DNA of 41,180 bases from Bacteroidales bacterium (GTDB lineage: Bacteria > Bacteroidota > Bacteroidia > Bacteroidales > UBA932), in the NCBI GenBank assembly GCA_017615065.1, contig JAGAAY010000020.1, positions 68,672-109,851 of the forward strand, in the 5' to 3' direction. The translations under genes were made by a program, and so were the position numbers. A model generated the notes under the pieces. That model was not told where the DNA came from. It worked only from the letters and a program-made list of their open reading frames with translations, and did not search any database. Below are positions 1-8,875 of the stretch, one piece after another; position 1 is the first letter of the stretch, and every line of letters starts with the position of its first letter.

Positions 1-1
1 A

Positions 2-2116
2 TCCGGCAAGTCCGGCAAGGTGAGCTACTACGCCAGCCTTGACCATTACAATGAGCAGGGTTCCCTCATCGGCACAGCCTACAAGCGCACAGCCGGAAGG
101 GTGAATCTCTCCGCCCCTCTCACGGACCGTCTCACAATGAATGTCCGCGTAAATTACCAGAAGGACAACGCCAGCGGCGAACTCTGGTCCACCAGGGAGG
201 CCTGTTACGTGATGATTCCTTTCGATGTCCCTTACAGGAGGACGGCCGATGGATACGATTACAGTGATCCCATCTATGTGACTTCCAAGGTGCGTCCCGA
301 CGGCGGAACCTGGTATTCCGAGGTGGACTACAACGTATTCCACAACCAGAAATACAACTACAACCGCAGTCACGGCGATTCCCTGGTGGGAGACCTCCAG
401 TTCATCTGGACGGTGAACGACTGGCTCACCTTCACTTCCACCAACCGCTACGACAGCTCCAACTCCTTCTCGGAGGTGTATTATGATCCCCGCACTGCAG
501 ACGGTTCGCCCAATGGCGAACTCACCAATGGCGAGAGCGAATGGAACGGTTGGGGCACTACCAACCTCGCAAAGGCCCACAAGCAGTTCGGCGGTCACGA
601 TATCAATGCCGTGGTTGGTTGGGAATACGGCGAGGGATATTCACGTCAGCAGACATTGATCGGAAGCGGTATGCCTGCCGGACAGCGTTCCCTGAGCAAC
701 TGCCCCAATGTGGTGACGGATCCCAACAGCCACTGTTATGATTACAGTACCCGTACCTGGGCACTCCTGGGCCAGGCTCAGTATTCCTATAAGGGAAAAT
801 ACATCGCCACGGCATCCCTGCGTTACGATGAAAGCTATAAGTTCGGTCCGCTCAACCGCGGCGGTTTCTTCCCCGGTATTTCCGGTGCATGGGTTCTCAC
901 CGAAGAGCCCTTCATGAAGAGCCATCCCGAATTCACTTTCCTTAAACTCCGTGCGGGTTACGGTAAGACCGGTAACGACAACATCCCCGCTTTCAAGTAT
1001 CAGGACCTCTTCTCCCTGAGCGCACAGTATGCCGGCAGCGCCGCAGCATTCGTGCAGCAGCAGGCAAACTACAGCCTGGGCTGGGAGGAAGCTTACATGT
1101 CCAGCATCGGTGTGGATGCAACGCTGTTTAACAACGTCAATGTTACTGTAGACCTTTATAACACCCTCAATGCCAAGCTTCTCCTTGAGAAGCAGGTTCC
1201 CCCGTCCACCGGCTTCTTTGCCGTGATGGAGAACGTCGGCAAGGTGCGCAACCGCGGTATCGAACTGGCTGTTGACGGCACCATCCTCAAGAGAGGTGAT
1301 CTGGTGTGGACCGCAGGAATCAACCTGGGCGCCAACCAGAACCGTGTGGTGGAACTTCCCGAACACGAATCCATCGAGGATATGAAACAGAAGGTTTCAC
1401 AGCTCATCACTGAGGGCCGCGACATCTATTCATGGTATATGCCCAAGTGGTATGGCGTGGACGAGAATACGGGACGTCCCCTCTGGGAGAAGATTGTTAC
1501 CGATGCTGACGGCAACGAGACTGTTGAATATACTGATATGTACAATGACGCAACCAAGCAGATCGTAGGAAGCGCATCTCCCTGGTTCAGCGGCGGTCTC
1601 AACACCATGCTCACCTGGAAGAACTTCACGCTCAGCGCTACCGGAAGCTTCGTCGTCGGCAACAAGATTTACAATCTTACCCGCCAGCTTATCCTGGATA
1701 CCGACGGTGCAAAGCCCGGCTACAACCAGCAGTCGTTCGACAACGGCCTTGGCTGGATCCGCTGGAAGAAGGGAGACCCGGACGGAACGAACTGGAAAGC
1801 TACCCACCCGAGGGCACTCGACGGCGGTAACAGCCAGGCTAACGAGGTTTCTTCCCGTTATCTGGAAGATGGCAGTTTCTTCCGCGTGAGGAACATCACC
1901 CTCTCGTACGACCTGCCCCAGAGCCTCATCGCCAAGACGAAGATGAGCGGCGCCAGGGTTTATATCTCGGCCGACAACATCCTCACCTTCTCGCGTTTCT
2001 CCGGCATGGACCCGGAAGTAACACTTACTCCTTCCACCTACACCCATGTGGGTATGTACTCGGATAACTATCCCGTCCCCCTGTCGGTTGTGATGGGTAT
2101 CGACGTTAAATTCTAA
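2..2116 (+). CDS. susC: SusC-family TonB-dependent outer-membrane transporter, C-terminal part
   Basis: This is the C-terminal part of a SusC/RagA-type beta-barrel, which in this family imports a glycan or other oligomer across the outer membrane using TonB energy. The frame is open from base 2, so the signal peptide, carboxypeptidase-like domain and plug lie upstream of the window. About 704 residues are visible. They show the alternating aromatic/polar strands of the barrel, the conserved FFRVRNITLSYDLP-type segment near the end, and a C-terminus of VVMGIDVKF that ends in Phe as outer-membrane barrels do. The stop codon touches the next gene, a SusD homologue, which is the diagnostic pairing. 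Substrate cannot be read from the barrel; the neighbouring DUF4832 lipoprotein is the best clue. Truncation is caused by the window edge, not by mutation. Confidence 0.93.
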   Translation, partial: SGKSGKVSYYASLDHYNEQGSLIGTAYKRTAGRVNLSAPLTDRLTMNVRVNYQKDNASGELWSTREACYVMIPFDVPYRRTADGYDYSDPIYVTSKVRPDGGTWYSEVDYNVFHNQKYNYNRSHGDSLVGDLQFIWTVNDWLTFTSTNRYDSSNSFSEVYYDPRTADGSPNGELTNGESEWNGWGTTNLAKAHKQFGGHDINAVVGWEYGEGYSRQQTLIGSGMPAGQRSLSNCPNVVTDPNSHCYDYSTRTWALLGQAQYSYKGKYIATASLRYDESYKFGPLNRGGFFPGISGAWVLTEEPFMKSHPEFTFLKLRAGYGKTGNDNIPAFKYQDLFSLSAQYAGSAAAFVQQQANYSLGWEEAYMSSIGVDATLFNNVNVTVDLYNTLNAKLLLEKQVPPSTGFFAVMENVGKVRNRGIELAVDGTILKRGDLVWTAGINLGANQNRVVELPEHESIEDMKQKVSQLITEGRDIYSWYMPKWYGVDENTGRPLWEKIVTDADGNETVEYTDMYNDATKQIVGSASPWFSGGLNTMLTWKNFTLSATGSFVVGNKIYNLTRQLILDTDGAKPGYNQQSFDNGLGWIRWKKGDPDGTNWKATHPRALDGGNSQANEVSSRYLEDGSFFRVRNITLSYDLPQSLIAKTKMSGARVYISADNILTFSRFSGMDPEVTLTPSTYTHVGMYSDNYPVPLSVVMGIDVKF

Positions 2117-2130
2117 TGCGGACAATAGAT

Positions 2131-3987
2131 ATGAAAAAGATATTTGCTATAGGAGTCGCCATTCTGACGTTTGCAGCCTGCAATATGGACTTTTACCCGT
2201 CAGATTCCATGACAAGCTCACAGCTTAAGGACAATACCGAATCCGCTGTTTACACTACCGACGGAGTATACGCCCTGTTCAAGGACAATCTTCCGTACAA
2301 GGGAGAAACATCCGGTGACGGTGGTAACATGTATGTCCGCCACCTGTTCCAGCTTGCTGAGACCAGGGGAGACAACGTTACCATTTCCGGACACTCCACG
2401 GACCCCTTCACCGGGCCATACCGTTACGAGGATGTGGACAACACCAAGAACAAGTATTATTTCTGGTGGATGGCCTACAAGATCATCTATGCGGCCAATT
2501 CCAATATTGACGGCCTGGAGGGCGTGAACGACGCCAAGAGCCTGCATCTGCTGGGAGAAAACTACTTCTTCCGTGCTATCGCCCATTTCCACATGGTTCA
2601 GTTGTTTGCCATGCCTTATGTGTGTGGCGCCAACAATCCCGGCATCGTGCTGCGAATCGGCATGAATTACCAGGAAACGAAGCGTTCCACCGTCGGCGAA
2701 TGCTATGCGGCAATCGTCAGCGACCTTAAGAAAGCCATTGATTACATGGACCAGGGCACTCCCCGCGGAGACGGTTCATATGTATCGGCAAAGGCTGCAA
2801 GGGCCCTTCTTTCCCGCGTATACCTCAATATGGGCGACGAACATCTGGATGACTGCATCAAGATTTGCAACGAACTTATCGACGGCGATCCCAACCATAA
2901 GCCGGCGGCCCTTCCCGCTGCGCCTGCAGCAGTTAAGGCTGTTTACTCGGTAGCAACCCTGTCGGATTATCCCAAGCATACCTGGGACAGCCCGGAGACC
3001 ATCTGGTGTGTCCGTCATACCTATCCCAATGACCTGGTTTCCGAGGAAGCTACAATCGGTGCCATGTATTTCGCTTCGGGCGACCTGAGCGAAACAGCCG
3101 AGGCAACCGCACACGTGGGCTGGGGTCAGTGGTTCTGGAGCGAGGAACTCATTGAACTGTTCAAGCGTTATGACGATAACCGTTTCAAAGCATATTTCTA
3201 TCCCGTAGGTACCAAGACCTTTGCGCCCGGCGACCCCGTCACCCATATGGTCTGCTTCCCTGAAAAGGGTCCCGACGGTACGGATTTCTGCACATCGGGT
3301 TATGTGCTGGGCGTCACCCCGGCTGCTGACGGCTCCTATTCCTTCACTTATGAAGGCAAGTCTCTCAAAGCCACGCCCGTGGTGGAGAACGGTTATACAC
3401 GCTATTATCTTAACGACAACCTCACCGGCGACGCCACTTTCGGCAAGGACGGAAAGAGCCCCGCATATGTGCGTGACGATCTGGCTGTTGAAGTCGATCC
3501 CGTCAGCGGTGAAGAGACTGTGGTCGGCGTGAGAAACAAGAATTATGTCCGTTATTTCAACACAAAGTTCAGCGGTCAGGATGAGCAGGTAACCTTCTCG
3601 TCACCGGTTATTCTCCGCTGGGGTGAAGTGTTCCTGAACAGGGCTGAAGCTTATGCCCGGAAGAACGACCCCAAGGCTCTGGAAGATGTCAATACCATCC
3701 GCACCCGTGCCGGTCTTCCTGACGACGCCATGTTCACTGCAGGCAACATGCACGGCTATGACAATCTTCTGGACGTTGTCCTTGACGAGCGCCGCATGGA
3801 GCTCTGCTTCGAAGGTGACCGCATGTTCTCCGTATTCCGCAACAAGAAGGCTCTGGACCGCCGTTATGTGGGCTACCATCCCTGGGAGGTCATCAACTAC
3901 GACGATCCCCGTATCGCCCTGCTGATTCCTGCCACCGAGACAAGTTCCACACCCGGTTTTGAACAGAACAACCAGAAGAAAAACTAA
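2131..3987 (+). CDS. susD: SusD/RagB-family substrate-binding lipoprotein
   Basis: SusD-like proteins sit as a lid on the SusC barrel at the cell surface and capture substrate. The chosen start (ATG at 2131) gives a clean lipoprotein signal MKKIFAIGVAILTFAAC with lipid-attachment Cys17. An in-frame ATG at 2116 overlaps the susC stop (TAATG) and would add five residues, so coupling from there is possible. The N-terminal half carries the TPR-like helices (FFRAIAHFHMVQLF, AKAARALLSRVYL). The C-terminal end has the RagB hallmark segment LRWGEVFLNRAEAYAR followed by LDERRMELCFEGDR. At about 618 residues it is longer than many SusD proteins; the extra length is a central insert at about residues 355-470 that may contribute to substrate specificity (inference). 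Fully coupled to susC and followed after 3 bp by a DUF4832 lipoprotein. Confidence 0.95.
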   Translation: MKKIFAIGVAILTFAACNMDFYPSDSMTSSQLKDNTESAVYTTDGVYALFKDNLPYKGETSGDGGNMYVRHLFQLAETRGDNVTISGHSTDPFTGPYRYEDVDNTKNKYYFWWMAYKIIYAANSNIDGLEGVNDAKSLHLLGENYFFRAIAHFHMVQLFAMPYVCGANNPGIVLRIGMNYQETKRSTVGECYAAIVSDLKKAIDYMDQGTPRGDGSYVSAKAARALLSRVYLNMGDEHLDDCIKICNELIDGDPNHKPAALPAAPAAVKAVYSVATLSDYPKHTWDSPETIWCVRHTYPNDLVSEEATIGAMYFASGDLSETAEATAHVGWGQWFWSEELIELFKRYDDNRFKAYFYPVGTKTFAPGDPVTHMVCFPEKGPDGTDFCTSGYVLGVTPAADGSYSFTYEGKSLKATPVVENGYTRYYLNDNLTGDATFGKDGKSPAYVRDDLAVEVDPVSGEETVVGVRNKNYVRYFNTKFSGQDEQVTFSSPVILRWGEVFLNRAEAYARKNDPKALEDVNTIRTRAGLPDDAMFTAGNMHGYDNLLDVVLDERRMELCFEGDRMFSVFRNKKALDRRYVGYHPWEVINYDDPRIALLIPATETSSTPGFEQNNQKKN

Positions 3988-3990
3988 GCG

Positions 3991-5643
3991 ATGAAAAGAG
4001 CTTTGATCATTTCGGCAATTGCTGCACTCGCCGTTTTCGGCGGGTGCAAGCAGGAGCCGACGCACAAGACAGTAACCAAGCCCAAGGAACTGGCCGATCC
4101 GGAACTCGCAGTTGCCGGAATTCCCGCTACACTTGAATCAGGAAAGTCTTTTGACTTCACCGTGAACACCAAGTCAAATGCGGCGGTATCCGTGTCAAAC
4201 AGCAAACCCGCTCTGGTTATTGTCAAGAAAAAGTCTGCCGGCGAGTATACAGTATCGGCAACATCGTCAACTGATGCCGATGTGATATTGACCGTCTCCC
4301 AGGAGGAGAATGAGGAATATGCATCTGCCGTCAAGAATACTACTTTCAAAGTGAAAGGCGTGGGCCTGGGCTCTGTTCCCGGTCCAAATGACGCCGTTGA
4401 CGGTACCGCTGTGACATTCGAGGAGCAGGAAGGCGAAGTGGTGAGCCCGGAAAGGGGACTGTACCGTGGTCTTGAGATTTATTCCAATACCGCACCCCTC
4501 ACCGCGGCCGACGTGAAATCGGCACTCAATACCCACAGCCTGTGGCTGCTTGAATTCTATCTCACCGACTACATTACCGGCAGTCTTCCGGATTCTTTCC
4601 TGAAGAGGGCCCAGACATACTTCGACGCCATCCGTGGCGGCGGAGCAAAGGCTCTAGTGCGTTTTGCCTACAGGAATACCCAGGAAGATCCCACCAAGGT
4701 TATCCAGGAGCCGGAAGAGGAAGTCCTGCTCAAGCACATTGAGCAGCTCAAACCCCTTCTCCGCAGGAATGAAGATATTATTTTCGTCCTGCAGGCCGGC
4801 TTTATCGGCACATGGGGTGAATGGTACTACACTTCGCATTTCAACACCCTGTCTTCCCGCAAGAAGGTTGCCGATGCCCTGCTTGAAGCGCTTCCCGTTT
4901 CCCGGCAGGTTGAACTCCGTACTCCCAAGTACAAGATGAATATGTACAAACTGTCGCTCAGAGATACCATTACGGCTGAAACAGCGCATGGAGTTTCTGC
5001 AGTGGCAAGATTAGCAGGCCATAACGACTGCTTCGGAGCGGATGCCAACGACGAGGGGACATTCGACGGAAATGAATCCAGGGAATACTGGAAAGCGGAA
5101 ACCCGCTATACCATCATGGGCGGTGAAACCTGCAAGGTCTCCGATTACTGCCTTTGCCCGCAGACCCTCAGGGATCTTGAGGATTACCACTGGACATATC
5201 TCCATGACGGATATCGCGAAGAGGTTCTTTCCCGCTGGAAAACCAGCGGATGCTTCAGCGAGATCAAGAGCCGCCTTGGCTACCGTCTGGTGCTCCAGGA
5301 TGTCCATTACGGAGCCATCGAGGCAGGAAAGCCCTGCAAGGTTACAATCCGTCTGAACAATAAGGGTTATGCCGCCCCCATGAATCCCCGCGAAGCATGG
5401 CTGGTATGGGTGACATCCACCGGCAAGAAGGAAAAGACCCTTCTCGGCGCGGATCCCAGAACCTGGCATTCGGGTTACAATGCCATCGTTACCACTTTCA
5501 CTCCTTCAACCGCAAAGGGTACACTCTATCTGGAACTTTCAGACCCTCTTCTGCCGGACAATCCTGCCTACAGTATCGTTCTGGCCAACAAGGGCATTTT
5601 CGACAAGACTACCGGATACAACAAGCTGTTTGAGGTGAAGTGA
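3991..5643 (+). CDS. DUF4874/DUF4832 glycosidase-like lipoprotein (paralogue A)
   Basis: Predicted surface or periplasmic lipoprotein: MKRALIISAIAALAVFGGC places the lipid Cys at 19. Residues about 30-125 form an Ig-like, Lys/Thr/Ser-rich beta domain. Residues about 140-390 match DUF4874, starting at the VVSPERGLYRG motif, and the rest matches DUF4832, which looks like a (beta/alpha)8 barrel capped by a beta-sandwich. Two acidic positions stand out: Glu277 in GTWGEWYY and Glu379 in MGGET, 102 residues apart, which is the spacing of the acid/base and nucleophile in clan GH-A glycosidases. No activity is established for the family that I can cite, so catalysis is inference. It directly follows susCD, and its stop overlaps the next gene (GTGA). 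Its closest relative in the window is the protein at 9883; a more distant one is at 11322. Confidence 0.85.
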   Translation: MKRALIISAIAALAVFGGCKQEPTHKTVTKPKELADPELAVAGIPATLESGKSFDFTVNTKSNAAVSVSNSKPALVIVKKKSAGEYTVSATSSTDADVILTVSQEENEEYASAVKNTTFKVKGVGLGSVPGPNDAVDGTAVTFEEQEGEVVSPERGLYRGLEIYSNTAPLTAADVKSALNTHSLWLLEFYLTDYITGSLPDSFLKRAQTYFDAIRGGGAKALVRFAYRNTQEDPTKVIQEPEEEVLLKHIEQLKPLLRRNEDIIFVLQAGFIGTWGEWYYTSHFNTLSSRKKVADALLEALPVSRQVELRTPKYKMNMYKLSLRDTITAETAHGVSAVARLAGHNDCFGADANDEGTFDGNESREYWKAETRYTIMGGETCKVSDYCLCPQTLRDLEDYHWTYLHDGYREEVLSRWKTSGCFSEIKSRLGYRLVLQDVHYGAIEAGKPCKVTIRLNNKGYAAPMNPREAWLVWVTSTGKKEKTLLGADPRTWHSGYNAIVTTFTPSTAKGTLYLELSDPLLPDNPAYSIVLANKGIFDKTTGYNKLFEVK

Positions 5644-6368
5644 GACGGGCAGCACTGATCTTAGCCGCATCTGCGGCCATTATCTCCGGGTGCCGGGACA
5701 ATTCCGGCATCCGGGGATATTGGTCTTCCCGGGAACTGGACATAGACAATTATGACGCGGCGGAGGAGGAATTTGCCGATTTCGTGGAACTGGCTGTCCA
5801 GGCACCGGAAGCAGATGCAAACGCCGCTGTGGACCGGCTCCTCAAAAAGGCCCGGAAAGACGAAGTGACATACCTGATTTATGCCGACTGGATAATCAGG
5901 GGCTTTAGCTCGATTGCCTCTCCATGCCAATCATGCGGTATTTTCGTCCATGCAGCCGACAAAGTGATATCACAGGACATAGCTCATGGTGAAACTCTGG
6001 AAAGATATCGGCTGCGCCGTGAAGTTTGTCTTCACAACAGGGTGGGGGACAAGGCGGAACTACCGTCCCTAAAGGATAGCACGCTGGCAATTGAGGGCCG
6101 TACTCTCGTCCTGGTAGTGGACCAGGACTGTCCTTCATGCCGCGAATCAATGAAAAGGTTCGATTCCCCCAAATGGGAGGGCACTTCAAAGATTGCCCTC
6201 TGTTATGGTTACGGCCGCCTTCCGGAAGAAGCAGGATGGCTGTGCCGCCGTATTTTAACGGAACAGTCCATCATCGACATCCGTGAAGCCCCTTTCTTTT
6301 ATGTAATATCTCCGGACGGGACGGTTGAAATCTCCTATACTCCGGTTCACGAAGAGAATAATATATGA
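5640..6368 (+). CDS. DUF5106-like lipoprotein with thioredoxin-like CPSC motif
   Basis: A 242-residue lipoprotein; the signal MRRAALILAASAAIISGC has its lipid Cys at 18. Translation appears to start at GTG 5640, whose last two bases are part of the TGA stop of the previous gene, so the start is set by coupling. The N-terminal half (GYWSSRELDIDNYDAAEEEF and onward) resembles DUF5106, a helical domain fused to thioredoxin-like folds in Bacteroidota. The C-terminal half has VVDQDCPSCRE with C164-P-S-C167, a thioredoxin-type redox pair, and a cis-Pro-like segment EAPFFYVISPDG. The likely role is disulfide exchange or folding support for secreted proteins of this operon. It is shorter than full DUF5106-TlpA fusions, and redox activity is inferred from the motif only. 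Confidence 0.75.
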   Translation: MRRAALILAASAAIISGCRDNSGIRGYWSSRELDIDNYDAAEEEFADFVELAVQAPEADANAAVDRLLKKARKDEVTYLIYADWIIRGFSSIASPCQSCGIFVHAADKVISQDIAHGETLERYRLRREVCLHNRVGDKAELPSLKDSTLAIEGRTLVLVVDQDCPSCRESMKRFDSPKWEGTSKIALCYGYGRLPEEAGWLCRRILTEQSIIDIREAPFFYVISPDGTVEISYTPVHEENNI

Positions 6369-7933
6369 AAAGAACAATTGTTTTCCTGCTGACGGCGGTT
6401 TTTGTTTCCCTGTCGGCCATTTCATGCAATCCGAAAGAGGACCCGTCCGGAAACGGCGGGGAGACCGGCCTCAAGCCCGGGACGTTCAAGTTCGTGGCAT
6501 CGGCCATGAAGGGCACCTGGCAGGCCGGCGACAAGATTTATGTCCATGGCGCGCTGGGTTCCGATGCCGAAATAATCACTCTGGGCAAGAATGACATTTC
6601 CTCTGACGGAAAGACTGCAAGCGTAAAGCTGGACAAGGTTACCAATACGCCTCTGGAGCCGGACGGCCTTTATGCCTTGTGGCCGGATGAATGCGTAACG
6701 CACAGTATGGGAATCCTTGGCACGAAGTACGTTATCACGCAGTGCGATACTCTTATCAGCGCCGCATATCTGGATGGCGATACGTTCACTTTCGTGGACG
6801 CTTCGTCTGCAGTTACATTCACGGTGAATGGGTATGACGGCTATGCTTTCGGTTCCAACAACTCAGCCGGCGTGAACGTGACCAAGCTGGAGGTGAATCA
6901 TTCATCGGCAAAAACATCATTTGTCCAGAAGGGAAACGACGGTTATCCTTATAAGTACGGTTCTGTGAAGAGCGGGGAGAAGATTACTGTCTGGTTCGCG
7001 GGCAATACTACTCTGACCGGTGGATATACCCTGTATTTCAGCCGTGGAGGTATTTGGACTGCAACGTATAAAGTGAGCAGCGATGTAACCCTGACTGCGG
7101 GCAAACCCTTGGAACTTGGGGACATTACCGCTAAGCTCACCCCTTACGACGGCCCTGCTCCCAAAATGCCGAAAATGGGAGAGAAAACAAAGTATGCCGT
7201 GAAATTCAACGAACTTTCCGGCATTTGCCTGAGCAAGGACGAGGATTTCCTATGGGGTGTGGGCGACGACGGTTCTATCGCCAAATTGTCCTTCACCGGC
7301 GAGGTGTTATATGAAAAATGGATCGGCTGCGACCTTGAGGCTGTTTCCCGTAATCCGGAGACCGAAGACCTGATAGTTGGCATCGAAGATGAGTACAATC
7401 CTTCGGGAAGCGGCATCGACACTTATTCATACAATGGCGTTGGACGTATCCTTTCTCCGAATTTCAATAAGGTAGAGGGCCTGTACAGGATTTCGGCGGC
7501 GAACAAGTATAACAATGCCGGCGTGGAAGGCGTAACCTATTATAAAGACGGCTATATCCTCGCAGGCACGCAGGCCAACTCCCACCTGTTCTGCATCAAG
7601 TATGAAACCGGCGAGGTGCTTTGGAGCGAGATGCTTTATGATAAGGATACCATCTCCGAGATTGCCGACCTGTGCTACGATCCAAAGACCGGCTGGCTAT
7701 GGATCATGGATTCGGAAAACAAGAAGTTCTTTGCAACCGTCATCGGCGATGACCACAAAGTGAATATCCTCTGCGCCTATTCGGTGTCCGAGATCGCCAA
7801 TCCGGAATCCGTGTGCGTAGACCATCGGCACAGCTGCATCTGGGTGGGTGACGACTACTGCGACACTTCGTATCTTTACAAGTACGAATTCACCGGCCTT
7901 GACGACGCCAACATTATTCCGAGTATTGAATAA
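6365..7933 (+). CDS. Lipoprotein with N-terminal fimbrillin-like domain and C-terminal SdiA-regulated-type propeller
   Basis: A 522-residue lipoprotein with MKRTIVFLLTAVFVSLSAISC (Cys21), followed by NPKEDP, an acidic tail of the type linked to surface export in Bacteroidota. Residues about 30-255 read like the beta-rich N-terminal domain of fimbrillin/Mfa-like proteins (GTWQAGDKIYV, then a series of short strands). Residues about 270-522 resemble the SdiA-regulated (YjiK) family of beta-propellers: repeated blades such as ELSGICLSKDEDFLWGVGDDG, a DLEAVSRNPETEDLIVGIED blade, and PESVCVDHRHSCIWVGDD. Propellers of this type bind ligands or act as calcium-dependent hydrolases; no catalytic residues are claimed here. 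It overlaps the DUF5106-like gene by ATGA and precedes the permease by 3 bp, so it belongs to the susCD operon. Its role in uptake is unknown. Confidence 0.7.
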   Translation: MKRTIVFLLTAVFVSLSAISCNPKEDPSGNGGETGLKPGTFKFVASAMKGTWQAGDKIYVHGALGSDAEIITLGKNDISSDGKTASVKLDKVTNTPLEPDGLYALWPDECVTHSMGILGTKYVITQCDTLISAAYLDGDTFTFVDASSAVTFTVNGYDGYAFGSNNSAGVNVTKLEVNHSSAKTSFVQKGNDGYPYKYGSVKSGEKITVWFAGNTTLTGGYTLYFSRGGIWTATYKVSSDVTLTAGKPLELGDITAKLTPYDGPAPKMPKMGEKTKYAVKFNELSGICLSKDEDFLWGVGDDGSIAKLSFTGEVLYEKWIGCDLEAVSRNPETEDLIVGIEDEYNPSGSGIDTYSYNGVGRILSPNFNKVEGLYRISAANKYNNAGVEGVTYYKDGYILAGTQANSHLFCIKYETGEVLWSEMLYDKDTISEIADLCYDPKTGWLWIMDSENKKFFATVIGDDHKVNILCAYSVSEIANPESVCVDHRHSCIWVGDDYCDTSYLYKYEFTGLDDANIIPSIE

Positions 7934-7936
7934 ACT

Positions 7937-8806
7937 ATGACAAAGACAAAACGTAATCCCTGGCTGCTGTATGCCCTGGTGACGATGATCACGTGGGGTA
8001 TATGGGGCGCATTCTCGGATCAGCCGGATTTTCCTGCAACGCTCACTTATGTTGTTTGGGCTATTAGCATGATTCCCTGCGCTCTGGTGGCGCTGGCGAA
8101 TATTAAGTTCAAACTGGATACCCGCAAGAAGAGTTTCTGGCTGTCGATGGGCGTGGGCCTGTTGGGCGCCGGCGGACAGCTGGCCCTGTTTCAGGCCCTG
8201 AAGTTCGCCCCTGCATATCTGGTTATTCCGATGATTTCCGTTGCGCCCATCGTTACGGTTATCCTCAGCGCCATTTTCCTCAAGGAGAGGGTGAGTAAAC
8301 TTGGTTATGTGGGCATAGCGCTGGCTTTTGTGGCTATCGTGTGCTTCTCGCTGTCCGGCAAGACGGATGAGAGCGCCACCAGCTGGCTCTGGCTCATTTT
8401 TGCGGCCATCGTATTCATCTCATGGGGAATTCAGGCCCTGGTGATGAAGCTTGCCAACAATTCCACGCCTGATGCGGAAAGCGTGTTCATTTACATGGCA
8501 ATTTCCGGCGTGGTTCTCATCCCCGTGGCCCTTCTCATGACCGACTGGTCGCAGCCCGTGAACATGGGCTGGAACGGCCCCTGGATGACTTTCTGCGTCC
8601 AGATTCTCAACGCTATCGGCGCATATACCCTTGTCTATGCAAACCGTTACGGCAAGGCGATGATCGTGGCTCCTCTTGCCGATGCCTGTGCACCGGTTAT
8701 AAGTTGCGCCATTTCGCTTGTGCTTTACGCCGCACTGCCTTCGACGTTGCAGATTATCGGCATCGTTTCCGCAATCACCTGCGTGTTTATTTTCTCAAGG
8801 GAGTAA
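7937..8806 (+). CDS. EamA/DMT-superfamily permease
   Basis: A 289-residue inner-membrane protein with about ten hydrophobic segments arranged as two EamA-type repeats (about residues 8-143 and 153-287). Each repeat ends in a characteristic pair of helices; PMISVAPIVTVILSAIFLKERVS is the classic end of the first repeat, with the KERVS cytoplasmic motif. Members of the drug/metabolite transporter superfamily move small polar metabolites such as sugars, amino acids or nucleosides. It is the last gene of the susCD operon, which suggests it carries the released small product over the inner membrane, in either direction. No substrate motif is evident. It is followed within 50 bp by a terminator hairpin. 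Confidence 0.9.
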   Translation: MTKTKRNPWLLYALVTMITWGIWGAFSDQPDFPATLTYVVWAISMIPCALVALANIKFKLDTRKKSFWLSMGVGLLGAGGQLALFQALKFAPAYLVIPMISVAPIVTVILSAIFLKERVSKLGYVGIALAFVAIVCFSLSGKTDESATSWLWLIFAAIVFISWGIQALVMKLANNSTPDAESVFIYMAISGVVLIPVALLMTDWSQPVNMGWNGPWMTFCVQILNAIGAYTLVYANRYGKAMIVAPLADACAPVISCAISLVLYAALPSTLQIIGIVSAITCVFIFSRE

Positions 8807-8828
8807 CCCGGAGGACAGGATAAAAAGA

Positions 8829-8852
8829 AAGGCGGCTCAAACGAGTCGCCTT
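8829..8852. terminator. Bidirectional terminator between convergent genes
   Basis: A 10-bp stem (8829-8838 with 8843-8852, one G-T pair) closes an AAAC loop. Read on the minus strand it is followed by a T-rich run (TTTCTTTTT), the stronger signal, ending the 8876-9664 gene. Read on the plus strand it is followed by TAACTTTT and ends the permease operon. Its position between two convergent stops fits. Confidence 0.8.
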
Positions 8853-8875
8853 AACTTTTGATGTGGTATTCCGGA

